Source: Chryseobacterium shigense
GTDB lineage: Bacteria; Bacteroidota; Bacteroidia; Flavobacteriales; Weeksellaceae
Assembly (NCBI RefSeq): GCF_014207845.1
Contig: NZ_JACHLC010000003.1
Location: 1 to 64,000 of the forward strand
DNA: 64,000 nucleotides
Direction: 5' to 3'
In this document: one piece after another, positions 52,328-61,297 of the stretch
Position numbering within the stretch: the stretch's first letter is position 1
How the letters are laid out: every line of letters starts with the position of its first letter
Made by a program: the position numbers and the translations under genes
The notes under the pieces: model-generated
Told to the model about the DNA's origin: nothing
The model's database searches: none
Seen by the model: the letters and a program-made list of their open reading frames with translations, nothing else

Positions 52328-53875
52328 TTAAGCCATTGGCAGCTTTATCGTAAACGTACTTCCTTTGTCTTTGTGGGAATCTACGAGTATCTGTCCTTTG
52401 TGCAGTTCTACAATTTTCTTTACATAAGAAAGCCCCAGCCCCTGTCCTTTTACATTGTGAATGTTACCGGTTTCTTCCCTGAAAAATTTTTCGAAGATCT
52501 TGGTTTTATTCTGGGTTTCCATTCCCATTCCCTTGTCGGAAATTTCTATAACGTACCAGCTTCCTTCGTTTCTTGTTGTTACTTTAATCTCAGGTGCTTC
52601 CGGCGAGTATTTGTTGGCATTGTCCAGTAAATTCACCAGCATATTTGAGATATGGAATTCATCTATTTTAAATGTATAATGGGTTGCGTTGAATTCCTGC
52701 GTCAAAGAACCGTTTCTCTGCTGTACAATAAGATTGAAAGATTCTGTTGTCCTTTTTATCAGTTCCCGAACATTGGCTTCTTTGAGGAACAGCTCTACTT
52801 CATTTCTTTCAAGCTTGGACATATTCAGGACGTTTTCCACCTGTTTTTTCATCCTTAGATTTTCCTGCTTAATCAGTTCCGAATAGTATTTTACCTTATC
52901 CGGATTTGTCGCAATCTTGTCATTGGCTAAAGAATCGGTAGCTACAGAAATTGTGGCCAGCGGTGTTTTAAACTCGTGGGACATATTATTGATGAAATCT
53001 GTCTTTACTTCTGCCAGTTTTTTCTGTCTCATCATATAATTGATGGAAATAATGTAAATTCCAAGAATAGTTAATAATGACAGGAAGGTTCCCAGAAGCA
53101 TCGGCCAGTTGTTCATTGCCAGTGAGTATTCCTTTTTAGGAAAAACTAAAGCCAAGGTATATAAGGTCCTGTCTTTTGTATCGGTAAAAAGGGGATAAGA
53201 ATAAGTATTGTTATCCTTTTTCTCTTTATACACCTTGTTTACAACGCTGGTAAGGTTGTTGTTTTTATCAGTAATTCCGTACCCGAATTTTGCAGAGATT
53301 CCTCTTATTTTCAGTTCTTTTGTAATAACTGAGTCAAGAATTTTATCATTAACTCTTTTTGTAATGGGTAGATTGTTCCCGTAGATTTTGGCAAATTCTT
53401 TTATGGTATAATCCCCATTTTCAATATCATTGTTGATTTCTGCAGTAAGTTGCTGCGGTTTTGTGGTGTCCCTTTTTATTTTATAGGCCGCTTCATCACT
53501 GTAAAGGGTAGTCCATTTTATTGAATCTCCTCTTTGGGAAATGGGAAGCTGCGTTTTTTCAATGATATTTTTAGAATAAATGATCTGTCTCTGAGTGCCG
53601 GAATCTTCCACCTGCTGAATCGTAGTAAGGGAAGGCTGCTTGCTGTTGGCAATAATATCATTCCGGAAATTCTTGTTGTTTTCATTCATGTATTTTTCCA
53701 CCTCGATTTCCGAAACACTTTTGGCTGTACTTTCCAGAGCGGTATATACTTTGTTTGAGAAATCCTGTTCTAATGTGCCATAATACCTTTTCAGCCAATA
53801 AAATTGGAGTGTCACAAAGACAATCAGTGAAATCGTCATAAACACCGAAATTATTGGGATGAATTTATTATTCAT
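52328..53875 (-). CDS. Sensor histidine kinase
   Basis: 515 residues. Two transmembrane helices (IISVFMTISLIVFVTLQFYWL; WPMLLGTFLSLLTILGIYIISINYMM) bracket a periplasmic sensor region of about 230 residues. The H-box is NNMSHEFKTPLATISVATDSL, then N-box LLDNANKYSPEA, DKGMGM and GQGLGLSYVKKIVELH. It phosphorylates the OmpR-family regulator encoded next. The stimulus is unknown. Confidence 0.93.
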   Translation of the reverse strand: MNNKFIPIISVFMTISLIVFVTLQFYWLKRYYGTLEQDFSNKVYTALESTAKSVSEIEVEKYMNENNKNFRNDIIANSKQPSLTTIQQVEDSGTQRQIIYSKNIIEKTQLPISQRGDSIKWTTLYSDEAAYKIKRDTTKPQQLTAEINNDIENGDYTIKEFAKIYGNNLPITKRVNDKILDSVITKELKIRGISAKFGYGITDKNNNLTSVVNKVYKEKKDNNTYSYPLFTDTKDRTLYTLALVFPKKEYSLAMNNWPMLLGTFLSLLTILGIYIISINYMMRQKKLAEVKTDFINNMSHEFKTPLATISVATDSLANDKIATNPDKVKYYSELIKQENLRMKKQVENVLNMSKLERNEVELFLKEANVRELIKRTTESFNLIVQQRNGSLTQEFNATHYTFKIDEFHISNMLVNLLDNANKYSPEAPEIKVTTRNEGSWYVIEISDKGMGMETQNKTKIFEKFFREETGNIHNVKGQGLGLSYVKKIVELHKGQILVDSHKDKGSTFTIKLPMA

Positions 53876-54076
53876 TATTTGATTTTAATATATTGGGAAA
53901 AATGAATGTTAAAATTAATTATTTTAAGACTTCATAAACAAAAAACGAGCCAAAAAATTGTTTAATTTCTCTTAAAAGAGAGTTTTTTAACAAATATTTA
54001 TGAATTTAAAATTACTTGCCATATGAAAAGAGCTGTAAACGGATAAAATAACTAGCTTTAATAAAAATAATTACTT

Positions 54077-54559
54077 ATGGAATCTGATATCATTTTTAAC
54101 AAAGATTTTGATTCGAACAGTGTATATGTCATGAAGATATATAATGCTGATGTATCAAAAGTGTGGGACTATTTTACCAAATCCGAATTACTGGATCAGT
54201 GGTGGGGCCCAAAGCCATGGAAGTGTGAAACGGTAAAACAGGATTTTAAAGAAGGTGGAATCTGGCATTATGCAATGGTAGGCCCGGATGGAGAAAAAAT
54301 GTATGCCCAGGTGAAGTATGGCGAGATTATGGAGCATAGAAGTTTTGATGGAACAGATGCTTTCTGTGATGAAAAGGGAAATATCAATGAAAATTTTGAT
54401 CAGTCTAAATGGCTGTTCGGATTTACAGGGGTAGAAGAAGGAACAAAAATGACTGTCAATATCCATTTTTCATCTCCTGAAGCTATGAAGCAGATGTTGG
54501 AAATGGGCTTTGAAGAAGGATTTAAGATGGGGCTTACACAACTGGAAGAAATTATTTAA
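54077..54559 (+). CDS. SRPBCC/AHSA1-domain protein
   Basis: 160 residues, cytosolic. KIYNADVSKVWDYFTKSELLDQWWGPKPWKCETVKQDFKEGGIWHYAM and the C-terminal helix MLEMGFEEGFKMGLTQLEEII are the AHSA1 (Hsp90 activator-like) START fold. These bind hydrophobic ligands; the ligand is unknown. A single gene; its stop lies in the start of the palindrome at 54558-54741. Confidence 0.85.
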   Translation: MESDIIFNKDFDSNSVYVMKIYNADVSKVWDYFTKSELLDQWWGPKPWKCETVKQDFKEGGIWHYAMVGPDGEKMYAQVKYGEIMEHRSFDGTDAFCDEKGNINENFDQSKWLFGFTGVEEGTKMTVNIHFSSPEAMKQMLEMGFEEGFKMGLTQLEEII

Positions 54560-54741
54560 TTTGAGAATTTGAAAATGAGTTAATTTGAGAATGGCTTTAT
54601 GCTTGGTTCAAATAGTTTCATTCTTTATAAATTTATATAGGCAGACTTAATCTGTCTTTGTATTTTGAAATTAAGAGAATTCATTTAAATAAATGACCGT
54701 CACCAAATTTTCAAATTAACTCATTTTCAAATTCTCAAATT
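54558..54741. repeat. 184-bp palindromic element with 34-bp inverted ends
   Basis: Arms at 54558-54591 and 54708-54741 (beginning AATTTGAGAATTTGAAAATG) pair with one mismatch. Each arm repeats the AATTTGAGAA / AATTTGAAAA unit. The inside is AT-rich without an open frame. It fits a MITE-like or dispersed palindromic repeat that landed at the SRPBCC stop codon. Confidence 0.65.
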
Positions 54742-54753
54742 GATTTACCTCTA

Positions 54754-55107
54754 TCAAATCAGTTCTTCTTCCTGAAAATATTGTATGATTGCCTTTTTCA
54801 TCAGAAGAGACTGCTCGTTCGGTTTTAATTCCGGCAATTCTTCCAGTTTTTCAAAGTGCGGGTACCCATCATCATCGTAATGCGTAAATTTATAATATCC
54901 AAAAGGTTCCAGCAATCTGCAGACGGCAATATGAATTAAGTTAACCTTATCATCTTTTGTGTATTTCTGCTGACCGCTTCCCAACTCCTGAAGACCTATT
55001 AAAAACAGATAAGTTTCAATGGGAGCGTTTTTTTCAGTATCAAAATTTTCTATAAAAAACTGTTCTATTTTTTGCCAGTATTCGGATTCGTTCATAGTAT
55101 TCGTCAT
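54754..55107 (-). CDS. Conserved-looking small protein of unknown function
   Basis: 117 residues, acidic, cytosolic, no recognised motif. It has aromatic-rich stretches (YYKFTHYDDDGYPHF) and a charged C-terminal helix. The start ATG overlaps the TGA of the upstream 57-residue gene (ATGA), so translation is coupled. I do not recognise a family. Confidence 0.65.
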   Translation of the reverse strand: MTNTMNESEYWQKIEQFFIENFDTEKNAPIETYLFLIGLQELGSGQQKYTKDDKVNLIHIAVCRLLEPFGYYKFTHYDDDGYPHFEKLEELPELKPNEQSLLMKKAIIQYFQEEELI

Positions 55108-55277
55108 TTATTTTCTTCAGCTTTTCTTGCATCTTCTTCTCTTGCTTTTTCAAGAAGCTGCTGCAGTTTTTCTTCCTGCTTTTCTTTAAAGATTTCGCGC
55201 TTTTCCGTCTTCCGGATTTTATCTTTTTGTATCAGATAGTAAACAATTGCTATTACGAGAAAACTTAGTAATAACAT
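55104..55277 (-). CDS. Small membrane-anchored coiled-coil protein
   Basis: 57 residues. One N-terminal transmembrane helix (LLLSFLVIAIVYYLI), then a highly charged helix (about 18-57) rich in Lys, Glu and Gln with coiled-coil spacing. ATG at 55277; the stop overlaps the next start as ATGA. It lies 33 nt after the oligopeptidase gene, so the three are probably one operon. Function unknown. Confidence 0.6.
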   Translation of the reverse strand: MLLLSFLVIAIVYYLIQKDKIRKTEKREIFKEKQEEKLQQLLEKAREEDARKAEENK

Positions 55278-55310
55278 GGTTTCGTTTTTAAGTTGAAGAA
55301 AAAATTACAG

Positions 55311-57353
55311 TTATTTTTTGTCAATCATTAAAAGAAATGCATATTCCAGCGCATCTTCCTTCAGGGATTCAAATCTTCCGCTTGCACCGCCGTGGCCTGA
55401 GCTCATATCAGTTTTGAATAACAATAAATTGTCATCTGTTTTTAATTCTCTAAGCTTGGCCGTCCATTTTGCCGGTTCCCAGTATTGCACCTGGGAATCG
55501 TGAAGACCTGTTGTAATCAGCATGTGGGGATAATCTTTTGCCTCAACATTATCGTAAGGCGAATATTCTTTCATGTACTGATAATATTCCTTGTCATTGG
55601 GGTTTCCCCATTCATCATATTCCCCGGTTGTTAGGGGAATCGTTTCATCCAGCATTGTCGTAACCACATCTACAAAAGGAACCTGTGCTACAATTCCGTT
55701 AAAAAGTTTAGGTTCATAATTTACTACAGCTCCTACCAGAAGTCCGCCTGCACTTCCGCCCATTGCATACATGTGGTTGGATGATGTGTAATTCTCCTTA
55801 ATTAAATGCTTTCCCGCATCAATGAAATCGAAGAATGTATTTTTCTTGTAAAGCATTTTTCCGTCTTCATACCATTCTCTGCCTAAATATTCCCCGCCAC
55901 GGATGTGAGCGATAGCGTAAATGAATCCTCTGTCTAAAATGGAAAGCCTTACATTGGAAAAACTTGCATCCACAGTATGGCCATAGCTTCCATAACCGTA
56001 TAATAATAAAGGCGTGTCTGAAGATTTTTGAGTGTCTTTATGGTAAACCAGGGAAATCGGGATTCTTGTTTCCCCATCTCTTGATTCTGCCCAGATTCTT
56101 TCTGAAATATAGTTTTCGGGAAGAAATTTTCCGCCGAGAACTTCCTGTTGTTTAAGAAGCTGAGTGGTTTTTTCCTTCATATTGTACTCGTATGTTGAGC
56201 TTGGCTGAGTTAATGAAGTGTAACCGTAACGCAGAACTTCCGTATCAAACTCCATATTGATTCCTATATAGGTTGTATAAGTAGGATCAGAAAAAGGAAG
56301 ATAATAAGACTCCTGTGTTTTTTCATCAATGATCTTGATCTGCAAGAGGCCTTCTTCTCTTTCTTCAAGAACAAGGTAATCCCTGAAAATTTCAAAGCCT
56401 TCCAGAAGAACTTCAGCGCGGTGTGGGATCACATCTACCCAGTTTTCCATGCTGCAATTATCAATTTTCGTTTTTACGATCTTGAAATTCGTGGAATCAT
56501 CTGCGTTTGTGATGATGTAAAATTCGTCTTCGTAATGTTCTACCGAATACTCCAAGTCATCTATTCTTGGCTGGATAATTTTCCATTCTGCAAAAACATC
56601 ATTGGAAGGAATGAACCTGTGTTCATCAGAAATTGTACTTGAGCTTGCAATGAAAATATATTCCATCGACTTTGTTTTAAATACATTCACATCAAAAGTA
56701 TCATCCTTTTCATGGAAAATCAGGACATCTTCTAAAGAATCTGTACCCAGTTTATGTCTGTATACCTGGAAAGCGCGCAAACTTTCATCCTTTCTGGTGT
56801 AAAAAACGTGTTCATTATCATTGGCCCAAACCGCTTTTCCTGTTGTATTCAGGATCTGGTCCGGGAAAATTTCCCCGGTTACAAGGTTCTTGAAATTGAT
56901 AGTATAAATTCGTCTGCTTACATTATCTGTTGAAAAAGAGACCAGCTCATTATTGGGAGAAACGGCAACGCTGCCCACTTCAAAGTAGGATTCACCTTCT
57001 GCTAAAATATTAACGTCAATAAGGATTTCTTCTGCATTGTCCAGGCTTGCTTGTTTTCTGCAGAAAATAGGGTATTCTTTTCCTTCCTCATAGCGTACAA
57101 TATACCAGTATCCGTTAAAGAAATACGGGAGAGATTCGTCATCTTTTTTATAACGGGCCTTCATTTCTTCGAAAAGCTCTTCCTGGAAAGCTTCCGTGTC
57201 TTTCATCATAAACTCTTCATAGGCATTCTCTTCTTCAAGGTATTGTATGACTTCAGGGTTTTCTCTTTCATTGAGCCAAAAGTAATTGTCAGTTCTTCTG
57301 TCATTATGTTTTTCTAGTATTTTTTCTATTTTTTTTGCCTGTGGAGCTTTCAT
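55311..57353 (-). CDS. ptrB: Oligopeptidase B-like S9 serine peptidase
   Basis: 680 residues, no signal peptide, cytosolic. N-terminal beta-propeller (1-400) and C-terminal alpha/beta hydrolase. Catalytic triad Ser534 (GGSAGG), Asp619 (HDSQVQYWEPAKW) and His654 (SGHGGASGRF). IRGGEYLGREWYEDGK and YGSYGHTVDASFS are prolyl-oligopeptidase family signatures. Oligopeptidase B cuts short peptides after Arg or Lys; the paired acidic pocket that would prove this was not checked residue by residue. Confidence 0.88.
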   Translation of the reverse strand: MKAPQAKKIEKILEKHNDRRTDNYFWLNERENPEVIQYLEEENAYEEFMMKDTEAFQEELFEEMKARYKKDDESLPYFFNGYWYIVRYEEGKEYPIFCRKQASLDNAEEILIDVNILAEGESYFEVGSVAVSPNNELVSFSTDNVSRRIYTINFKNLVTGEIFPDQILNTTGKAVWANDNEHVFYTRKDESLRAFQVYRHKLGTDSLEDVLIFHEKDDTFDVNVFKTKSMEYIFIASSSTISDEHRFIPSNDVFAEWKIIQPRIDDLEYSVEHYEDEFYIITNADDSTNFKIVKTKIDNCSMENWVDVIPHRAEVLLEGFEIFRDYLVLEEREEGLLQIKIIDEKTQESYYLPFSDPTYTTYIGINMEFDTEVLRYGYTSLTQPSSTYEYNMKEKTTQLLKQQEVLGGKFLPENYISERIWAESRDGETRIPISLVYHKDTQKSSDTPLLLYGYGSYGHTVDASFSNVRLSILDRGFIYAIAHIRGGEYLGREWYEDGKMLYKKNTFFDFIDAGKHLIKENYTSSNHMYAMGGSAGGLLVGAVVNYEPKLFNGIVAQVPFVDVVTTMLDETIPLTTGEYDEWGNPNDKEYYQYMKEYSPYDNVEAKDYPHMLITTGLHDSQVQYWEPAKWTAKLRELKTDDNLLLFKTDMSSGHGGASGRFESLKEDALEYAFLLMIDKK

Positions 57354-57469
57354 CCGGATATTTTAAATTTTTGTGACTGATGGAATGTACTTATAAATTT
57401 CTCTTTTTTTGAAAATTATTCAGGACATTTTATTCAATATTAATTCTTGTTCAAATTTAGTTAAAAAAA

Positions 57470-57499
57470 AACCATCTTTCCTGTATAGAAAAGACGGTT
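57470..57499 (-). terminator. Terminator of the hemD operon
   Basis: 10-bp stem AACCATCTTT / AAAGACGGTT (one wobble pair) with a 10-nt loop, followed by a T-run on the minus strand. It sits 23 nt after the hemD stop. Confidence 0.7.
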
Positions 57500-57522
57500 G
57501 TTTTTATATTAAGTTTCAAATG

Positions 57523-58266
57523 CTACTTGTGTAGCGCTTTGATATACTTTTCAAGTGCCATTGTCATAGATGGAGTTTCCTTTGTAGGAGCCATAAGATC
57601 TACTGTTAAGCCTGCCTCTTCTGCTGCTGCCAGCGTTGTGTTTCCAAAAACACCGATTTTTGTTTCCTCCTGTTTGAAGTCCGGAAAATTCTGCTGAAGA
57701 GATTTGATTCCCTGCGGGCTAAAGAAAATCAGCATATCATAATCCTTAGCATTGATGTCCGTAAGATCACTGCATACCGTTCTGTACATAATAGCTCTGG
57801 TCCAGTCTACATTAGCTGTTTCCATTGTTTTTACGATATCCGGGCTCAGAACATCCGAAGACGGCAGAAGATATTTTTCAGTAGGGAATTTTTTAAACAG
57901 AGGTAACAGATCCGAAAAGTTTTTCTCTCCGAAGCTGATCTTTCTCTTTCTATAAACAATATGTTTCTGAAGATAGTTGGCGATTGCCTCAGACTGGCAG
58001 ATGTATCTCATCGTATCCGGAACTGAAAAACGCAATTCTTCGGCAAGCCTGAAATAATGGTCTATCGCATTTTTGCTGGTGAAAATGATTCCAGTATACT
58101 GCGTCAGATCTATCTTCTGAGTTCTGAGTTCTTTGTTGTCTACTCCTTCGACATGGATGAAAGGACGGAAATCAATTTTTATTTTTTCCTTCTTTGCTAT
58201 ATCCAGATATGGAGAAGACTCACTAGGCGCTGGTTGAGAAACCAATATGGACTTTATTCTCATCAT
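57523..58266 (-). CDS. hemD: Uroporphyrinogen-III synthase
   Basis: 247 residues, cytosolic. Closes hydroxymethylbilane into uroporphyrinogen III in heme synthesis. Two-domain fold with IIFTSKNAIDHYF and LIFFSPQGIKSL strands and the C-terminal FGNTTLAAAEEAGLTVDLMAPTKETPSMTMALEKYI, typical of HemD. Two ATGs in tandem (58266/58263) are both possible starts. It lies 9 nt after the DUF4271 gene, a common pair in Flavobacteriia. Confidence 0.88.
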   Translation of the reverse strand: MMRIKSILVSQPAPSESSPYLDIAKKEKIKIDFRPFIHVEGVDNKELRTQKIDLTQYTGIIFTSKNAIDHYFRLAEELRFSVPDTMRYICQSEAIANYLQKHIVYRKRKISFGEKNFSDLLPLFKKFPTEKYLLPSSDVLSPDIVKTMETANVDWTRAIMYRTVCSDLTDINAKDYDMLIFFSPQGIKSLQQNFPDFKQEETKIGVFGNTTLAAAEEAGLTVDLMAPTKETPSMTMALEKYIKALHK

Positions 58267-58275
58267 TGACTTTTA

Positions 58276-58944
58276 TTAAAAAAATAACAACTTCCAAAGC
58301 AACAATAAAGGTGCAATTTGGAGGGTGCAAATATACAAAAATTTATAATACCATTTTTCGGGAAGTATATTGTTTTTGTGAAACAAATAGAAGAAAATCT
58401 TGAAAACCGCCACGAATGCAAAGAAGTAGAAGTAGTATAAAAATATTTTATTTCTGTCCACGGGGAAATAATAGTGGGCTACACATAAAATTATTAACAA
58501 AAATGACAGAATGAAGTAAAATTTCGTCGAGGTAAAATAAAAAACAGACCATTTTCTGCCATCACCAATACTTTGGTAAAATAAAAAGCCCAGTGCAGAT
58601 TTGGAGACATAAAAAAATACAACTGCCAGCAGAGTATATCCGAATTTATTAACCTGGTAACCGAAAAGCTGCAGATCGCTGATGTATTTCGGAACTATGG
58701 GTATATATTGTGAAAGCAGGGCAGATAAGGTAAGTGCCGTTACGCAGGAAGTAATAATCCAGCTCGGCAGGTTATTGCTGGCATCAAAATACTTCTGAAG
58801 CAGAAAATCTTTCAGGCTGGCATCCCTTTCTATGATATTCATCATGAACACATATAAGAATATGCATCCTATTAATATGAAGATTACCCAATCATTATTC
58901 TCAGGTATTCTTACGTGGTTTATAAAATTTTGTGATAACAGCAA
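58276..58944 (-). CDS. DUF4271 membrane protein
   Basis: About 222 residues with six or seven predicted transmembrane helices (WVIFILIGCIFLYVFMM, YTLLAVVFFYVSKSALGFLFY, FILSFLLIILCVAHYYF and others). Function unknown. Start chosen at TTG 58944: the longer ATG frame from 59037 would run across its own -7 box (58959-58966) and the divergent promoter. Co-transcribed with hemD. Confidence 0.75.
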   Translation of the reverse strand: MLLSQNFINHVRIPENNDWVIFILIGCIFLYVFMMNIIERDASLKDFLLQKYFDASNNLPSWIITSCVTALTLSALLSQYIPIVPKYISDLQLFGYQVNKFGYTLLAVVFFYVSKSALGFLFYQSIGDGRKWSVFYFTSTKFYFILSFLLIILCVAHYYFPVDRNKIFLYYFYFFAFVAVFKIFFYLFHKNNILPEKWYYKFLYICTLQIAPLLLLWKLLFF

Positions 58945-58958
58945 AGGAATATTTTTTG

Positions 58959-58966
58959 CAAAATTA
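58959..58966 (-). promoter_or_regulatory. -7 box (TAATTTTG) of DUF4271-hemD
   Basis: TAATTTTG on the minus strand, 14 nt before the proposed start at 58944. It forms a divergent pair with the plus-strand box at 59004-59011. Confidence 0.5.
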
Positions 58967-59003
58967 TAGATTATTTTGTATAAAATAAAAAGGTTAAATA
59001 AAC

Positions 59004-59011
59004 TATCTTTG
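59004..59011 (+). promoter_or_regulatory. -7 box (TATCTTTG) of the glycosyltransferase operon
   Basis: TATCTTTG fits TAnnTTTG and ends 9 nt before the ATG at 59021, so the leader is only a few nucleotides long. Confidence 0.55.
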
Positions 59012-59020
59012 CAAACTGAA

Positions 59021-59737
59021 ATGAAAAAACTCGTCATTATCCCTACATATAACGAAAAGGAAAATATTGAAAATATTATTTCCGCGGTTTTTGCATTGGA
59101 GGACGATTTTCATATTCTGGTTGTGGATGACTCTTCTCCGGATGGAACGGCTGATATCGTAAGAGAGCTGCAAAAACAGTTTTCCCATTATCTTCATCTT
59201 TCGGTAAGGCATATAAAAGACGGTTTGGGAAAAGCATATATTCACGGGTTTAAATGGGCTATCGAAAATAAATACGATTACATTTTTGAAATGGATGCCG
59301 ATTTCTCCCACAATCCGAATGATCTGCCCAAGCTTTTTGAAGCCTGTTTAAATGCTGATATGGCAATAGGATCACGTTATTCAAAAGGAGTAAATGTAGT
59401 GAACTGGCCAATGGGCCGCGTGCTGCTTTCTTATTTTGCCTCTAAATATGTAAGATTTATTTTAGGGCTTCCGATTCATGATACAACGGCAGGCTTTGTC
59501 TGTTTTTCAAGGAAAGTTCTTGAAGAGATTGGATTAGATAATGTAAGGCTTAAAGGATACGGCTTCCAGATTGAAATGAAATTCAGGGCTTTTAAAAAAG
59601 GTTTTAAAATTGTAGAAGTTCCTATTATATTTACCAACAGAATTTTAGGAGAAAGCAAAATGAACGGAGGTATCATTCATGAAGCTGTATTTGGAGTTTT
59701 AAATTTAAAATGGAAATCAATAATCAACAGATTATGA
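59021..59737 (+). CDS. Polyprenol-phosphate mannosyltransferase-like GT2 enzyme
   Basis: 238 residues from ATG 59021. GT2 fold: VIIPTYNEKENIENII, VVDDSSPDGTADIV, metal-binding EMDADFSHNP and PIHDTTAGFVCFSRKVLEEI fit dolichol/polyprenol-phosphate mannose synthases. No transmembrane helices, so it acts at the inner face of the membrane, loading mannose from GDP-mannose onto a lipid carrier. The upstream in-frame ATG at 58976 lies before the promoter box and is rejected. Its stop overlaps the next start (ATGA). Confidence 0.88.
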   Translation: MKKLVIIPTYNEKENIENIISAVFALEDDFHILVVDDSSPDGTADIVRELQKQFSHYLHLSVRHIKDGLGKAYIHGFKWAIENKYDYIFEMDADFSHNPNDLPKLFEACLNADMAIGSRYSKGVNVVNWPMGRVLLSYFASKYVRFILGLPIHDTTAGFVCFSRKVLEEIGLDNVRLKGYGFQIEMKFRAFKKGFKIVEVPIIFTNRILGESKMNGGIIHEAVFGVLNLKWKSIINRL

Positions 59738-60102
59738 AAAAACTGGTCTTCATTTTCGTTATGCTGTGCATGTTCTCATGCGGCGACTATATCGATAAGC
59801 CCAAAAATCTCATCGAGCCTGAAAAAATGGCTGAGATTCTTGCTGATCTTGCCATTACAGACCAGGCGGTTATTATATATCCAAACAAAAATTTAGAGGC
59901 AGGAACAAGATTTGTGCTTAAGACACACAATATAAAGTCCGAAGATTTTGTAGAAAGCTTCAAATACTATGTCATTAAAGACAAAATGAAAAATATTGCG
60001 GAAGACGCACAGAAAATAGTATTGAAAAAAGATCCTAAAGCAAATAAATATATCCAGGATAAACTGAAAAAAAGCGGCGTTACTCCTGTTTTAAACAGAT
60101 AA
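59734..60102 (+). CDS. DUF4296 lipoprotein
   Basis: 122 residues from ATG 59734, overlapping the previous stop. Lipobox MFSC within LVFIFVMLCMFSCGDYIDKPKNLIEPEKMAEILADLAITDQAVII is the DUF4296 pattern. Periplasmic or outer-membrane lipoprotein of unknown role. Confidence 0.85.
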   Translation: MKKLVFIFVMLCMFSCGDYIDKPKNLIEPEKMAEILADLAITDQAVIIYPNKNLEAGTRFVLKTHNIKSEDFVESFKYYVIKDKMKNIAEDAQKIVLKKDPKANKYIQDKLKKSGVTPVLNR

Positions 60103-60153
60103 ATTATGATGCGGAAGAACCGTTAAGAGCGGTGAATTAAAAGAATATTACGA

Positions 60154-61284
60154 ATGAAATTTTTTAATATAGAAAAAACCTCTGAAGGAAAAGCAAGAGC
60201 AGGAGAGATCACAACCGATCACGGAAAGATCCAGACGCCCATCTTTATGCCTGTAGGAACTGTAGCCAGTGTGAAAACAGTTCATCAGAGAGAATTAAAA
60301 GAAGACATTAAAGCCCAGATTATCCTGGGAAATACATACCACCTGTATCTTCGTCCTACCATGGATATTATGCAGGAAGCAGGAGGACTGCACAAATTCA
60401 TGAACTGGGACCTGCCTATCCTTACTGATTCAGGAGGGTTTCAGGTATTTTCGCTTTCCAAAAGCAGAAAAATGTCTGAAGAAGGAGTGAAGTTCAAATC
60501 CCATATCGATGGAAGTTATCACATGTTTACTCCTGAAAAGTCAATGGAAATCCAGAGACAGATCGGGGCAGATATTTTCATGGCTTTCGATGAATGTACC
60601 CCTTATCCTTGCGAATACAATCAGGCCAAAACATCCATGGAGCTTACTCATAGATGGCTGAAAAGATGTATCGACTGGACAGAAGAAAATAAAGAAATTT
60701 ACGGGCACAAACAAAGACTTTTCCCGATTGTTCAGGGTTCTACCTATTCAGATCTCAGAAAAATTTCAGCTGAAGTGATTTCCGAAGCCGGAGCAGAAGG
60801 AAACGCAATCGGTGGACTTTCCGTAGGAGAGCCGGAAGAAGAAATGTACAGAATTACCGATGAGGTAACGGATATTCTTCCAAAAGACAAACCAAGATAC
60901 CTCATGGGTGTAGGAACTCCCTGGAACATCCTTGAATCCATCGGCCTGGGCATTGATATGATGGATTGTGTAATGCCCACCAGAAATGCAAGAAATGCAA
61001 TGCTTTTCACCTGGCAGGGTGTCATGAATCTTAAAAATGAAAAATGGAAGCGTGATTTTTCTCCTCTCGATGAATTTGGAACAAGTTATGTAGACAGAGA
61101 ATATACAAAAGCATATTTACGCCATTTATTTGTGTCAAAAGAATATCTTGCAAAACAGATCGCTTCCGTACACAATCTGGCATTTTATTTAGACCTTGTA
61201 AAAGTAGCCAGAGAACATATCATAGCAGGTGATTTCTATGAATGGAAAAAATCTGTAGTGCCTGTTCTCAGACAAAGACTTTAA
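60154..61284 (+). CDS. tgt: tRNA-guanine transglycosylase lacking the zinc cysteines
   Basis: 376 residues, cytosolic. Swaps guanine 34 of certain tRNAs for a queuosine precursor. Asp92 (LTDSGGFQVFS) and nucleophile Asp271 (MMDCVMPTRNARN) are present. The usual zinc ligands CxCxxC of the C-terminal region are replaced: Gly309, Ser311 and Asp314 in EFGTSYVDREYTKAYLRHL, while the His ligand (His340, SVHNLAFY) remains. So the zinc site appears lost. Length is normal. Confidence 0.93.
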   Translation: MKFFNIEKTSEGKARAGEITTDHGKIQTPIFMPVGTVASVKTVHQRELKEDIKAQIILGNTYHLYLRPTMDIMQEAGGLHKFMNWDLPILTDSGGFQVFSLSKSRKMSEEGVKFKSHIDGSYHMFTPEKSMEIQRQIGADIFMAFDECTPYPCEYNQAKTSMELTHRWLKRCIDWTEENKEIYGHKQRLFPIVQGSTYSDLRKISAEVISEAGAEGNAIGGLSVGEPEEEMYRITDEVTDILPKDKPRYLMGVGTPWNILESIGLGIDMMDCVMPTRNARNAMLFTWQGVMNLKNEKWKRDFSPLDEFGTSYVDREYTKAYLRHLFVSKEYLAKQIASVHNLAFYLDLVKVAREHIIAGDFYEWKKSVVPVLRQRL

Positions 61285-61297
61285 ACAGAGAAAGATC

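Noticed and set aside
58976..59020. Longer N-terminus for the mannosyltransferase and the divergent DUF4271 start at 59037
   Set aside because: Both longer versions would overlap each other and the promoter boxes at 58959-58966 and 59004-59011; the conserved starts are inside.
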